Positions 34,811 through 42,366 are shown, numbered from the stretch's first letter. The stretch: 64,000 nucleotides of DNA from Phycisphaerales bacterium (GCA_020853095.1 JADYZN010000033.1:1-64000); one strand, 5' to 3'. Translations and numbers: made by a program. Notes: generated by a model from the sequence alone, not told the origin.

Positions 34811-35323
34811 TCAGCGTTGATCGACCCGGACCATTTGAACCGGCGGCGGCCGTAGCAGCATGTCCCGTGGGATGATCAACAAGGGCCTGACGGCCGGCTG
34901 CGTGGATGCCGACCGGCGGTGAAACGGCTTGATTTCAATCCGCTGCACGGCCGGCGCGCGGGCCGGCACGATCAACGCGCCATCAACCCAGACGGCCGAA
35001 AAGAGCAGGTCCGCCTTGCGAAAATAACGAGGAACGGACCGATACGCCTGGTTGCTGGCATCGTTTGGCGTCATGCCATACAGCGCCGCATTGGCCCAGG
35101 GCAGACAATCGCTGTAGACGGGCAACGGCACGTTGCTGACCGACCGGTGCAACGAAACAATGGCTTGCGCGCACGAGTCGCGGTGTGCCTTGGCGAACAT
35201 GGCCGGGTCATCCCCGCCGTAATAAAACCCATCGTATTGATATTGCACCGGCTGATAGATGATCTGGGCCGATGCGGTGGATGCGGCCAGCAGCAACCCG
35301 AACAAAAACAGGTGGCGAAGCAT
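34811..35323 (-). CDS. Secreted hypothetical protein
   Basis: 170 aa. Clear signal peptide: MLRHLFLFGLLLAASTASAQ. The mature part begins with Tyr/Gln-rich IIYQPVQYQYDGFYYGG, contains one pair of Cys (DSCAQ and SDCLP), and ends in a basic, proline-rich tail (LLRPPPVQMVRVDQR). No recognised domain. Preceded by GGAG-like AGGGAGAATC. It stands alone between dihydroorotase and the DUF167/NAD kinase pair. Confidence 0.75.
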   Translation of the reverse strand: MLRHLFLFGLLLAASTASAQIIYQPVQYQYDGFYYGGDDPAMFAKAHRDSCAQAIVSLHRSVSNVPLPVYSDCLPWANAALYGMTPNDASNQAYRSVPRYFRKADLLFSAVWVDGALIVPARAPAVQRIEIKPFHRRSASTQPAVRPLLIIPRDMLLRPPPVQMVRVDQR

Positions 35324-35391
35324 GAGATTCTCCCTTCATTATCGGACGTTCACCTTCAACTATACCCCCGAAATGGGGATTGACGGGAGGG

Positions 35392-35685
35392 TTAAATGAT
35401 CGATTCAACCCATTTGTTCACCTGGGCCTGGGTCAGGCCGTCAATCTGGAGAACCTTGTTCGGATTTGCGTGGCCTCGGAGCAATTTCAGGTGCGTCTGC
35501 GGGATGTCCAGGGCCGTTGCGATTAAACGCATGACCCGATCATTGGCCCTGCCCCCTTCCGGGGGCGCGCTGGTGCGAATTTTGATCGCATCGCCCAGGC
35601 AGCCCATGATCCGATCCTGTCGGGCGCCGGGAACCACCTTGATGCGGAGCAGAGCGGCCGGTGTGGGGCGATTAGGTTCAGTCAT
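35392..35685 (-). CDS. DUF167 (YggU-type) family protein
   Basis: 97 aa from ATG 35685 (MTEPNRPTPAAL). Family pattern: LRIKVVPGARQDRIMGCLGDAIKIRTSAPPEGGRAN split by position, with the conserved APPxxGxAN and later LLRGHANPNKVLQIDGL. Small alpha/beta protein, function unknown in bacteria, conserved and cytoplasmic. The start overlaps the stop of NAD kinase by eight bases, so the two are translationally coupled. Confidence 0.9.
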   Translation of the reverse strand: MTEPNRPTPAALLRIKVVPGARQDRIMGCLGDAIKIRTSAPPEGGRANDRVMRLIATALDIPQTHLKLLRGHANPNKVLQIDGLTQAQVNKWVESII

Positions 35686-36568
35686 GTTCGTGGACATGGT
35701 TGTAACGCGGGCCGGCCGCCCAGTGGAGTTTTTCGGCCAGGCTGCGCCACTGGTGGGAGTCGGGGTTGTCATACAGCAGCGCATCATGGTCGCTGCGGCG
35801 GATGATGATGGTGTCCCGCGCGTGCAGGCGGGTGCTCTCCTGACCATCGCAAAAGAGCGTGGTTCCTTCGTTGACGTGAACCGCGGAGAGATAAATCGTG
35901 CCGCCGGATGAGACCACCACAGGCCTAAACGAGAGGCTGTGGGGACACAGTGGCGTGATGCAGAAGCAATCGACATCCGGATTGACGATCGGCCCGCCGG
36001 CCGAGGCGTTGTAGGCGGTCGATCCGCTGGGCGTCGAGACGATCACCCCATCGCCATGGAAACGAACGCCCGGTTCATCGCCGCTGGCGACACCCAGTTC
36101 GATCATGCGAAAGGGCGGCCCGGCCGTGATCACCGCATCATTCAACGCCGTGGCGACAAACCGCCTTCGGGCGGCCACCTCGGCCGGGTCGTAACAATTG
36201 GCCGATGCATCCGCCCCCACCACCGAGACCTGCAACATCAGTCTGCGTTGGATCGGCAACCGCCCGGCAACCAGCGCCTCAAGCTGTTCGGGCAACTCAT
36301 CGGGCGTAAAGCTGGCCAGAAACCCAAGCCGGCCGAAATTGACCCCCATCAGAGGGATCGGCCGCCCCGCCAGTCGCCGGGCGACCGACAACAACGTCCC
36401 ATCGCCGCCCAGTACAATGATGGCATCCGCCTGAAGCTGATCGAGCGGAGCGTCCGGCCGCTCTTCAATGCCGACGATTTCCGCCCGATGCCGAAGCTGT
36501 GCGATGGCTTGATCCATCGCGGCACGAACACCGGCCTTTTGTGGTTTGGTGATGAAAAACAGACGCAT
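35678..36568 (-). CDS. nadK: NAD kinase
   Basis: 296 aa. ATP-dependent phosphorylation of NAD to NADP. Signature GGDGTLLSVARRLAG near residues 54-68, NFGRLGFLASF near 77, ALNDAVITAG near 141, HGDGVIVSTPSGSTAYNASAGGP near 172-194 and a C-terminal DGQES. These cover the conserved GGDGT, NE/ND and TPTGSTAY-like sites. First gene of the pair with DUF167. Starts about 100 bases from tRNA-Pro, divergent. Confidence 0.95.
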   Translation of the reverse strand: MRLFFITKPQKAGVRAAMDQAIAQLRHRAEIVGIEERPDAPLDQLQADAIIVLGGDGTLLSVARRLAGRPIPLMGVNFGRLGFLASFTPDELPEQLEALVAGRLPIQRRLMLQVSVVGADASANCYDPAEVAARRRFVATALNDAVITAGPPFRMIELGVASGDEPGVRFHGDGVIVSTPSGSTAYNASAGGPIVNPDVDCFCITPLCPHSLSFRPVVVSSGGTIYLSAVHVNEGTTLFCDGQESTRLHARDTIIIRRSDHDALLYDNPDSHQWRSLAEKLHWAAGPRYNHVHEHD

Positions 36569-36664
36569 GAGTGGTATTTGACCCTACGGCCACCCGGAAG
36601 GCAAAAGGAATTCACTGTTCCCATCATCGCCAACCCGCCAATCGCCTGTTATGATGCCCCCATC

Positions 36665-36738
36665 CGGGGCGTAGCTCAGTTTGGCAGAGCGCGTGGTTTG
36701 GGACCACGAGGTCGCAGGTTCAAATCCTGTCGCCCCGA
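36665..36738 (+). tRNA. tRNA-Pro (anticodon TGG)
   Basis: 74 bases without encoded CCA. Acceptor CGGGGCG pairs with CGCCCCG; C1-G72 and discriminator A73 are typical of bacterial tRNA-Pro. Anticodon stem CGTGG/CCACG holds loop TTTGGGA with anticodon TGG. T-arm GCAGG-TTCAAAT-CCTGT. Its 3' part (from the anticodon loop) is duplicated at 42495-42555, marking it as the integration target of the adjacent element. Confidence 0.96.
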
Positions 36739-36757
36739 TTGATTGTAAATCCTGATG
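36697..36757 (+). repeat. attL: 61-bp direct repeat inside and beyond tRNA-Pro
   Basis: 61 bases, identical to 42495-42555. It begins in the anticodon loop (TTTGGGACC) and continues 19 bases past the tRNA end, finishing ...AAATCCTGATG. This copy belongs to the intact tRNA; integration therefore left the tRNA functional. Integrase lies 110 bases downstream. Confidence 0.93.
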
Positions 36758-36814
36758 GAATCTTCGGTTAGCGGCCAGTACGCCCTAGCGTTTGGCGACT
36801 CTAAGCCCCGCTGA

Positions 36815-36835
36815 AAAACGGAATTGTTCCGTTTT
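36815..36835. terminator. Bidirectional intrinsic terminator at left end of element
   Basis: AAAACGGAA, TTG loop, TTCCGTTTT: a perfect nine-base stem with A/T tails on both sides. It lies between tRNA-Pro and the integrase gene, and would insulate integrase from tRNA transcription. The same hairpin core is found at 42347-42361. Confidence 0.6.
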
Positions 36836-36866
36836 CTTCTCTGGGACCCCGCTTGGAGGCAGCGCC

Positions 36867-38048
36867 ATGAGCGAAACTGGTGATTCACGCATTCCATCCT
36901 ATCGCCGTCACAAATCCAGTGGACAGGCTATTGTCACCCTGAACGGCAAGGATCATCTGTTAGGCCGGTACGGGACGGTGGCCAGTCGCCAGAAATATAA
37001 CCGGCTGATTACTGAATGGCTGGTCAACGGCCGCCGGTTGCCCGCACCAGAGGCCCCGGTGCTGGTGGCGGAGGTATTGGCGGCCTACTGGCGGCACGCC
37101 CAGGCGTACTACCGGCATTCTGATGGGACGCCGACCGGGGAATTGAACAGCCTCAAGGGAGCCATGCGATTTTGCGCCAAACTGTATCGGGATACGGCGG
37201 CGGCAGATTTTGGTCCGCTGTCGCTCAAGGCAGCGCGGCAGGCCATGATTGAGCATGGACTGGCCAGGGGGGTGATCAACAACCACGTCAACCGCATACG
37301 GCGGGTGTTCAAATGGGCGGCGGGCAATGAGATGATCCCCGCATCGGTCTGGCACGGCTTGGCGGCCGTGGAAGGGTTACGCGCCGGCCGATCCGCCGCC
37401 CGCGAAACCGAGCCGGTCAAACCCGTACCGGTGGAGAATGTCCAGGCCATCCTGCCTCACGTCAGCCCCCAGGTGGCGGCGTTGATCCAATTACAGCTTT
37501 TGACCGGGGCGAGGCCCGGCGAAATTTGCGCCATACGGGGGATGGACTTGGACACCAGCGGCCAGGTTTGGGTTTATACGCCGCGACAGCACAAGACCCT
37601 GCATCATGGCCACGCCCGACAAATCCCCATCGGACCCAGGGCGCAGGCCATTATCCGCCCCTTCCTGCTGGCCGATCTGGAATTGCCCTTGTTCAGCCCC
37701 AGGGAAGCGGAACGGATTCGCCGGGAGAAGATGCACGCCAGCCGCAAGACCCCCCTGTCCTATGGCAACTCGCCGGGATCCAACCGCAAACGCAAACCCC
37801 GCTGGAAACCGAGCCATGAATACACGGCCGCCAGCTACCGGCGAGCGATTACGCGAGCTTGCGAGGCGGCCGGGGTGCCCCACTGGCATCCCCACCAGTT
37901 GCGGCACACCCGCGCCACCGACCTGCGAAAACAGTACGGCATCGAAAGCGCCGGGGTGATGCTGGGGCATCGCAACTTGAACGTGACCGAAATCTACGCC
38001 GAAAAGGACTTGGCCCAAGCCATGCGAATCGCGGGGGAAGTGGGGTAA
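36867..38048 (+). CDS. int: Tyrosine recombinase/integrase
   Basis: 393 aa from ATG 36867 (MSETGDSRIPSYRRHK), with GGAGG eight bases upstream. N-terminal SAM-like core-binding domain (~70-180), then the catalytic domain with Arg216 (TGARPGEI), His343-x-x-Arg346 (HQLRHTRATDLR), His368 (MLGHRNL) and nucleophile Tyr377 (VTEIYAEKD). All five readable catalytic residues are present, so it should be active. Adjacent to attL at tRNA-Pro, it presumably catalyses integration and excision at the 61-bp repeat. Confidence 0.95.
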   Translation: MSETGDSRIPSYRRHKSSGQAIVTLNGKDHLLGRYGTVASRQKYNRLITEWLVNGRRLPAPEAPVLVAEVLAAYWRHAQAYYRHSDGTPTGELNSLKGAMRFCAKLYRDTAAADFGPLSLKAARQAMIEHGLARGVINNHVNRIRRVFKWAAGNEMIPASVWHGLAAVEGLRAGRSAARETEPVKPVPVENVQAILPHVSPQVAALIQLQLLTGARPGEICAIRGMDLDTSGQVWVYTPRQHKTLHHGHARQIPIGPRAQAIIRPFLLADLELPLFSPREAERIRREKMHASRKTPLSYGNSPGSNRKRKPRWKPSHEYTAASYRRAITRACEAAGVPHWHPHQLRHTRATDLRKQYGIESAGVMLGHRNLNVTEIYAEKDLAQAMRIAGEVG

Positions 38049-38088
38049 AAGTTTCAGATACCCCAGGGGGACCAACTGACAAAACTGA

Positions 38089-38137
38089 CAAAAGCCCCCG
38101 CCGGATAAATCATTACCGGCGAGGGCTTTTGTTTTTT
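38089..38137 (+). terminator. Intrinsic terminator after integrase
   Basis: AAAAGCCCCCGCCGG, 11-base loop, then CCGGCGAGGGCTTTTG and TTTTTT. A long stem with one bulge and a strong T-run, 40 bases after the integrase stop. It separates int from the replication operon. Confidence 0.85.
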
Positions 38138-38181
38138 GACCACCCGACACCACCGACACCGACACAACCCCCCGGATCAAT
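38138..38181 (+). repeat. GACACC-rich repeat, copy 1
   Basis: GACCACCCGACACCACCGAC followed by ACCGACACAACCCCCC and GGATCA. An imperfect ~40-base copy lies at 40901-40940 inside the end of the primase-like gene. Repeats of this kind within a replicating element may be iteron-like protein-binding sites, but the number of units is small. Confidence 0.45.
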
Positions 38182-38429
38182 GGAAAATGGAGGTTGTGTC
38201 GCCTACCCCCATCCGCATGGCCAGCGCCTACCGATTCAGGAGGTGTTGCAAAATGGTCCAAAATTAAAAACTTTTCTTCCCTTGCCACGACTGTTACATA
38301 ATTCCCCACAAAATTCATCGCAGAATCTCCACATTTTCTGCCTTTTTCGCACCCAACCGCAAAAACTAAAAATCAGCGTCGAATAACCCCGCGGCTGGAA
38401 TGGTCCAGCCCATTAAATGGAGGTTCAAA
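38182..38429. other. AT-richer non-coding stretch with two DnaA-box-like sequences, candidate replication origin
   Basis: Part of the 381-base gap between int and the DUF1580 gene. The section 38260-38380 is clearly richer in A/T than the rest of the element. TTCCCCACA (38302-38310) and ATCTCCACA (38325-38333) each differ from TTATCCACA at two positions and lie in the same orientation 23 bases apart. GACACC repeats lie upstream. It must also contain the promoter of the downstream operon. No open frame with a ribosome site was found. Confidence 0.35.
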
Positions 38430-38720
38430 ATGAACCTGCAAAGCGAAACGTGCATGAGTTTGAAAGAGGCGGCCGGTTTACCAGAGCTGCAATCGGGCGG
38501 CCGTGGCCCGCACTTGGCCACGGTCTGGCGCTGGGCCAGCGCGGGAGTACGGGGGGTGGTGCTGGAAACCGGCCGCATCGGCGGCAAAAGGGTGACATCG
38601 GCCGAGGCCGTCCGGAGGTTTCTGGCCCGGCTGGCCGGTGACCAGGTGATGCCCGCATCGGCGGCAAGAGCCAAACAAATCGAAACAGCCAACGCCGAAC
38701 TGGCGGCCGCTGGTATCTGA
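38430..38720 (+). CDS. DUF1580-type helix-turn-helix protein (element regulator or excisionase candidate)
   Basis: 96 aa from ATG 38430, six bases after GGAGG. The sequence MSLKEAAGLPEL, then HLATVWRWASAGVRGVVLET and GGKRVTSAEAVRRFLARL matches the DUF1580 pattern known from planctomycetes, with a MerR/excisionase-like winged helix. It probably binds element DNA, as excisionase or as repressor of the downstream operon. It is the first gene after the candidate origin region; the primase-like gene follows by 69 bases, with the hairpin CCGCCGCCC...GGGCGGCGG in the gap. Confidence 0.82.
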   Translation: MNLQSETCMSLKEAAGLPELQSGGRGPHLATVWRWASAGVRGVVLETGRIGGKRVTSAEAVRRFLARLAGDQVMPASAARAKQIETANAELAAAGI

Positions 38721-38731
38721 GACCAAAACCC

Positions 38732-38772
38732 CCAACAAAAAAACCGCCGCCCGGTGCAGATCGGGCGGCGGT
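38732..38772. terminator. GC-rich hairpin between DUF1580 gene and primase-like gene
   Basis: ACCGCCGCCCG, nine-base loop (GTGCAGATC-type), CGGGCGGCGGT, preceded by an A-run (AACAAAAAAACC) and followed by GAAAAAAGG. The A-run before the stem would be a T-run on the minus strand, so it could terminate leftward transcription; rightward it would act only as a weak attenuator ahead of the replication gene. Confidence 0.5.
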
Positions 38773-38789
38773 GAAAAAAGGTGATTACG

Positions 38790-41018
38790 ATGCAAATTAT
38801 ATCTGATTCAGCTACTCAAATTCAAGATTTTGTTTCTGCCATTTTCGACCGCGCCGATGTGGTGGAGGTGCGGCTCATTTGGCCGGATCGCGGAGCGAAA
38901 GAAGGAGCCAGAAGCGAATGGTTTTTGGCGTCCGAATTGGCGGACCAGGCGGACCAGCTTATCCAGGCCAACGTGGCCAGATGGAACATCTATGTTGGCG
39001 CAAACCCCAGGCCAACAAAGGGCAAACGTGGGGATGCCTGCATCGAATTGGCAAGAACCATCTTAACCGACATCGAACATATTGACGCTGATGAGGCCAA
39101 GGCGCGAATCGCCGCGGCGGGATTGCCGGCGCCGACCCTGCTGTTGAACAGCGGCCACGGCGTACATGCCTACTGGCGGCTGGCCGAGCCAATGACCGAC
39201 CTTGCGGCATGGCGGGAGATTCAAAAAGACTTGGCCGACCTGCTCCACGCCGACCCGAAGGTTATCAACCCCGAACGAGTAATGCGATTGCCGGGGTTCG
39301 CCAACCACAAGCCGCCGGTGGCGCAATGCGAAATGGTCGAGGCCGCCCCAGAACGGATTTACTATCTGGCGTCGCTGCGGAAGATCATCCCACGAATGGA
39401 ATCACGCAAGGCGGCCAGCGCACAGGCCGGCGACAGCGATGAAATCACAGAAGGCCATCGCAACGCCACCTTGACAAGCTTGGCAGGTGCAATGCGGCGG
39501 AAAGGCATGGGTGAAGCGGAGATTTACGCCGCGCTGGCGGCGGTCAATTTGAACCGGTGCAAGCCGCCGCTGGACGACGGGGAGGTACGGTCGATTGCCA
39601 GGAACGTTTGTCGGTATCCGGCCGGTGAAGCAAAACAAACCCAGCGACCGCCCGACCGGCTGGCCGAGGCGGCTTTTCACGGACTGGCCGGGGAGATTGT
39701 TCGCAAAATCGAACCCCATACCGAGGCCGACCCGGCGGCACTGTTGACTCATCTCTTGGGGAGTTTTGGGAGCATCATTGGGCGTAGTGCGCACTTCTAC
39801 GCGGGCGGGCAAAGGCACTATGGCAACCTGTTCGCAGCGCTGGTGGGCAATTCCGCCAAGGGGAGAAAGGGGACGGCCAGCGCCAACGTGAATTTTGTGA
39901 TAGGGCAAATCGCGCCGGACTGGCTGGACGAACGCCAGCAAAGCGGGATGAGCAGCGGCGAAGGACTGATATGGGCGGTACGCGACAAGATCATCCAGCA
40001 ACAGCCGATTCGTCAGAGGGGAGAAGTAACTGGTTATCAGGACGTTGAGATTGATCCGGGCATCAGCGACAAGCGACTGATGGTGATTGAGGGAGAGCTT
40101 GGTCAGCCCCTGAAGGTAATGTCCCGTGAGGGGAATACGCTTTCTCCCATCATCCGCAAAGCATGGGATTCTGATGGGAGGCTACAGAGTTTGACCAAGA
40201 ACTCCCCCGCCAAGGCGACGGGGGCGCATATCTCAATCATTGGTCACATCACCTTGACAGAACTACGGCAACTGCTGGCCGGGACCAGCGAATTATTTAA
40301 CGGCTGGGCCAACCGTTTTCTGTGGGTTTACACGCGACGCCGAAAGCTGTTGCCCGATGGTGGCCAGCTTCACGCGGTTGACCTCACGGGCGAGAAAAAG
40401 CGGCTGACGGCGGCTATTGAACACGGAAAGCAGGACCTGCTGATCGCCAGGGACCGCGAAGCGGCGGACCTTTGGGAACGGCTTTATCCTGAATTGGAAG
40501 TCGATCATCCGGGCATCTTCGGCGCGGTGACGGCTCGCTCATCTGCCCAAGTGCTGCGGCTGGCCATGATTTACGCCCTTCTCGATTGCGAGGCATGGGT
40601 GCGGCCGGTCCATCTTCAAGCCGCCGTGGCGGTATGGCGGTACTGCGAGGTCAGCGCGGCATACATCTTTACCAATGGTGGCGAACAGGCCGCCGATCCA
40701 CTGGCGGGACTGGCGGCGTGGATTGAGAGGCGGGGCGGCCGGGTAACGGTGCGCGATCTGGTGCGTTACCTACATCGTTACAAGGGCAAGGCAGGCCAAG
40801 CCGAGGCAGACTTACAAATGCTCATTGATGCGGGGCGCGGGCGGTGGGAATGGACCGACCCCCAAGAGACCGGCGGGCGGCAATCCAAAGCGTTTATTCT
40901 GACCACCGACACCACCGACACTGACAAAACCCCCGATCACGACACCGAAAACGAGCCTTTTGTCGGTGTCGGTGCTGTCGGTGGGGATACGGATCGCGCG
41001 GAAGGGGGTGCGAAATGA
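38790..41018 (+). CDS. RepB-type DNA primase fused to PriCT and DUF3987 helicase-like region
   Basis: 742 aa from ATG 38790, eight bases after AAAGG; GTG 38781 is also in frame. N-terminal ~210 residues: RepB-like primase, with DIEHIDADEAKARI, LLNSGHGVHAYWRLAEPM and NPERVMRLPGFANHK. Residues ~222-285: primase C-terminal-like (LTSLAGAMRRKGMGEAEIYA). From ~300: DUF3987 with a P-loop-like ALVGNSAKGRKGTA, MVIEGELGQPLKVMSREGN and HISIIGHITLTELRQLL. The acidic tail is TDTTDTDKTPDHDTENE. It is presumably the replication protein of the element. Confidence 0.85.
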   Translation: MQIISDSATQIQDFVSAIFDRADVVEVRLIWPDRGAKEGARSEWFLASELADQADQLIQANVARWNIYVGANPRPTKGKRGDACIELARTILTDIEHIDADEAKARIAAAGLPAPTLLLNSGHGVHAYWRLAEPMTDLAAWREIQKDLADLLHADPKVINPERVMRLPGFANHKPPVAQCEMVEAAPERIYYLASLRKIIPRMESRKAASAQAGDSDEITEGHRNATLTSLAGAMRRKGMGEAEIYAALAAVNLNRCKPPLDDGEVRSIARNVCRYPAGEAKQTQRPPDRLAEAAFHGLAGEIVRKIEPHTEADPAALLTHLLGSFGSIIGRSAHFYAGGQRHYGNLFAALVGNSAKGRKGTASANVNFVIGQIAPDWLDERQQSGMSSGEGLIWAVRDKIIQQQPIRQRGEVTGYQDVEIDPGISDKRLMVIEGELGQPLKVMSREGNTLSPIIRKAWDSDGRLQSLTKNSPAKATGAHISIIGHITLTELRQLLAGTSELFNGWANRFLWVYTRRRKLLPDGGQLHAVDLTGEKKRLTAAIEHGKQDLLIARDREAADLWERLYPELEVDHPGIFGAVTARSSAQVLRLAMIYALLDCEAWVRPVHLQAAVAVWRYCEVSAAYIFTNGGEQAADPLAGLAAWIERRGGRVTVRDLVRYLHRYKGKAGQAEADLQMLIDAGRGRWEWTDPQETGGRQSKAFILTTDTTDTDKTPDHDTENEPFVGVGAVGGDTDRAEGGAK
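40901..40970 (+). repeat. GACACC-rich repeat copy 2 plus 8-base inverted repeat
   Basis: 40901-40940 repeats the 38138 motif. Immediately after it GACACCGA (40941-40948) is complemented by TCGGTGTC (40963-40970) with a 14-base loop. The stretch lies within the last codons of the primase-like gene and encodes its acidic tail, so the repeat may be a binding site, a coding repeat, or both. Confidence 0.45.
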
Positions 41019-41371
41019 CCCTCACCGCAAGAACCTTAAACCAGCTTCGATCCGAAGGCTGGACCTGTCAGACGGTGGAGCAATGGATACCGCGACTAAA
41101 CATCCGTCGCGACCTTTGGAGGGTGGGTGACGTGCTGGCCATGCGGGAGGATTCGCCGGTGCTGCTGGTTCAATGCACCAGCGGATCGAATGTCGCGGCC
41201 AGAATCGCCAAGGCCAGGGCGGAACCGCGTTTGCGAACATGGCTGACTTGCGGCCAGCGGTTTGAAATTGGGGGATGGAGCAAGCGGGGGAAGGGCCGCA
41301 AACGCTGGCAGTTGCGGAAGGTGACAATATCGATTTTGGGGGATGAGCTTTCAATCAAGGAAAACCCATGA
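41015..41371 (+). CDS. Small element protein, possible PDDEXK-like nuclease fold
   Basis: 118 aa, overlapping the preceding stop by four bases (ATGA). The core RRDLWRVGDVLAMREDSPVLLVQCTSGSN, read across positions ~31-59, has Asp on a strand followed by a second strand ending in Gln-Cys-Thr, which recalls degenerate PD-(D/E)xK nucleases (D...QxT/K). The C-terminus is basic: WSKRGKGRKRWQLRKVTI. Related proteins occur in planctomycete elements and phages. A resolvase or nuclease role is inference only. Confidence 0.6.
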   Translation: MTLTARTLNQLRSEGWTCQTVEQWIPRLNIRRDLWRVGDVLAMREDSPVLLVQCTSGSNVAARIAKARAEPRLRTWLTCGQRFEIGGWSKRGKGRKRWQLRKVTISILGDELSIKENP

Positions 41372-41661
41372 GCTACGAAACAATGACCTTGCCTTATGGA
41401 AAATACCGCGGCTGGACACCGCATGAGGTGATCCAGCAGGACCGCCAGTACCTGACGTGGTTCGTCCGCAACTGCCGGGCCGATCCGACGCTGCTGTCCA
41501 CCATTGGCCGGTTGCTGCACCAAAAACAACCGCCCATGCTTGACGCTGACGCATTTTCGAAGGACGGGACGACCCAGAACCCTTCCGACATGGCAAAACG
41601 CGCCAACGGCCAACAGAACGCCGGCAATGGGAATCGAGCAGAAGACGGGGGTGACTCGTGA
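41368..41661 (+). CDS. DUF3820-like small protein
   Basis: 97 aa, overlapping the preceding gene by four bases. The N-terminus MTLPYGKYRGWTPHEVIQQD and QYLTWFVRN match the DUF3820 pattern (PFGKYKG...YLxWLL), a short domain often attached to exonucleases and recombination proteins of mobile elements. The last ~40 residues are low-complexity, polar (NGQQNAGNGNRAEDGGDS). Function unknown. Confidence 0.7.
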   Translation: MSYETMTLPYGKYRGWTPHEVIQQDRQYLTWFVRNCRADPTLLSTIGRLLHQKQPPMLDADAFSKDGTTQNPSDMAKRANGQQNAGNGNRAEDGGDS

Positions 41662-41822
41662 TCCTGATTACCCTCTTTTTCTACCATCGCAAGATATGGA
41701 CGTGGTGGCGTGCCGGATTGACCGTGGAGGGTAGGGGTATGGGCGCGGAACAGGGGCGAATAACCCGCCTGTTGATTGATAAGCGTGCCCGGCAAGTGAA
41801 AGTGAAAGGAATAAAGCAATGA
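41658..41822 (+). CDS. Very small coupled ORF (54 aa) with aromatic N-terminus
   Basis: GTG start at 41658 overlaps the previous TGA (GTGA) and its TGA at 41820-41822 overlaps the next ATG (ATGA). Translation begins VILITLFFYHRKIWTWWRAG: hydrophobic and aromatic, then basic, ending KRARQVKVKGIKQ. An internal ATG at 41739 gives a 27-residue alternative. The exact four-base overlaps at both ends are the main reason to believe it is translated. A membrane-touching peptide or just a coupling ORF are both possible. Confidence 0.5.
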   Translation: MILITLFFYHRKIWTWWRAGLTVEGRGMGAEQGRITRLLIDKRARQVKVKGIKQ

Positions 41823-42283
41823 CTACCCATCTCATCGACACAGAACCGACGTTCACCAGCAGCTTGCGGGATTACTGGTTGGACTTGAATCGGCAGGCCA
41901 GAGCCATGCGGGAGCATCGGCTTGAACAAATGAAAGCCGTGATGAAGGGGCGGCCCAAATGTCGATGCCATGCCTACCCTTGGCCCCATCGACCCGGCGG
42001 CGGATTGTGCCGCTGGCCGGACCCGCCGACCGAGATTTATCAGCGGAAGAAATCTGCCAGGCCCTACCGCCAGCGTTATGCCGGGCTGGTCAAGCAGATA
42101 TGCCGCAACAACGGATTGCATCCGATCAAAGACAAGGCCGCCATCCAAAGCATAATGCCAACAATCGTCTTGCTGGCCAGAGAACTCAAGCGACGGGAAC
42201 CCAGGGCCAAATACCGCAACATGGAATTGACGTCAAACGGCAGCCTCAAAGCCGTCTGGCAAACCGCCGGGCCGTGCATGTAA
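41819..42283 (+). CDS. Element protein with Cys/His cluster, function unknown
   Basis: 154 aa, last gene of the element operon. A compact motif KCRCHAYPWPHRPGGGLCRW near residues 48-67 has Cys-x-Cys-x-...His...Cys, suggesting a small zinc site. A C-terminal helical region follows (IKDKAAIQSIMPTIVLLARELKRREPRAKYRNMEL). No signal peptide. Possibly DNA-binding; similar Cys/His proteins occur in planctomycete mobile regions. I do not recognise a named family. Confidence 0.6.
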   Translation: MTTHLIDTEPTFTSSLRDYWLDLNRQARAMREHRLEQMKAVMKGRPKCRCHAYPWPHRPGGGLCRWPDPPTEIYQRKKSARPYRQRYAGLVKQICRNNGLHPIKDKAAIQSIMPTIVLLARELKRREPRAKYRNMELTSNGSLKAVWQTAGPCM

Positions 42284-42346
42284 CCCCCTTGTATTGCATC
42301 ATCCTTTGCAACCGTAGTCAGTCACAACCATATCCATGACTCAAAG

Positions 42347-42366
42347 ACGGAATTCTTCCGTTTTTG
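42347..42366 (+). terminator. Intrinsic terminator at right end of element
   Basis: ACGGAA (42347-42352), TTC loop, TTCCGT (42356-42361), then TTTTG. It ends the small-gene operon 63 bases after its last stop. The stem sequence is the same as in the hairpin at the left end (36815-36835), although the flanks differ. Confidence 0.6.

Noticed and set aside
38138-38181. CRISPR array
   Set aside because: Only short GACACC units and no regular repeat-spacer pattern; no cas genes in the window.
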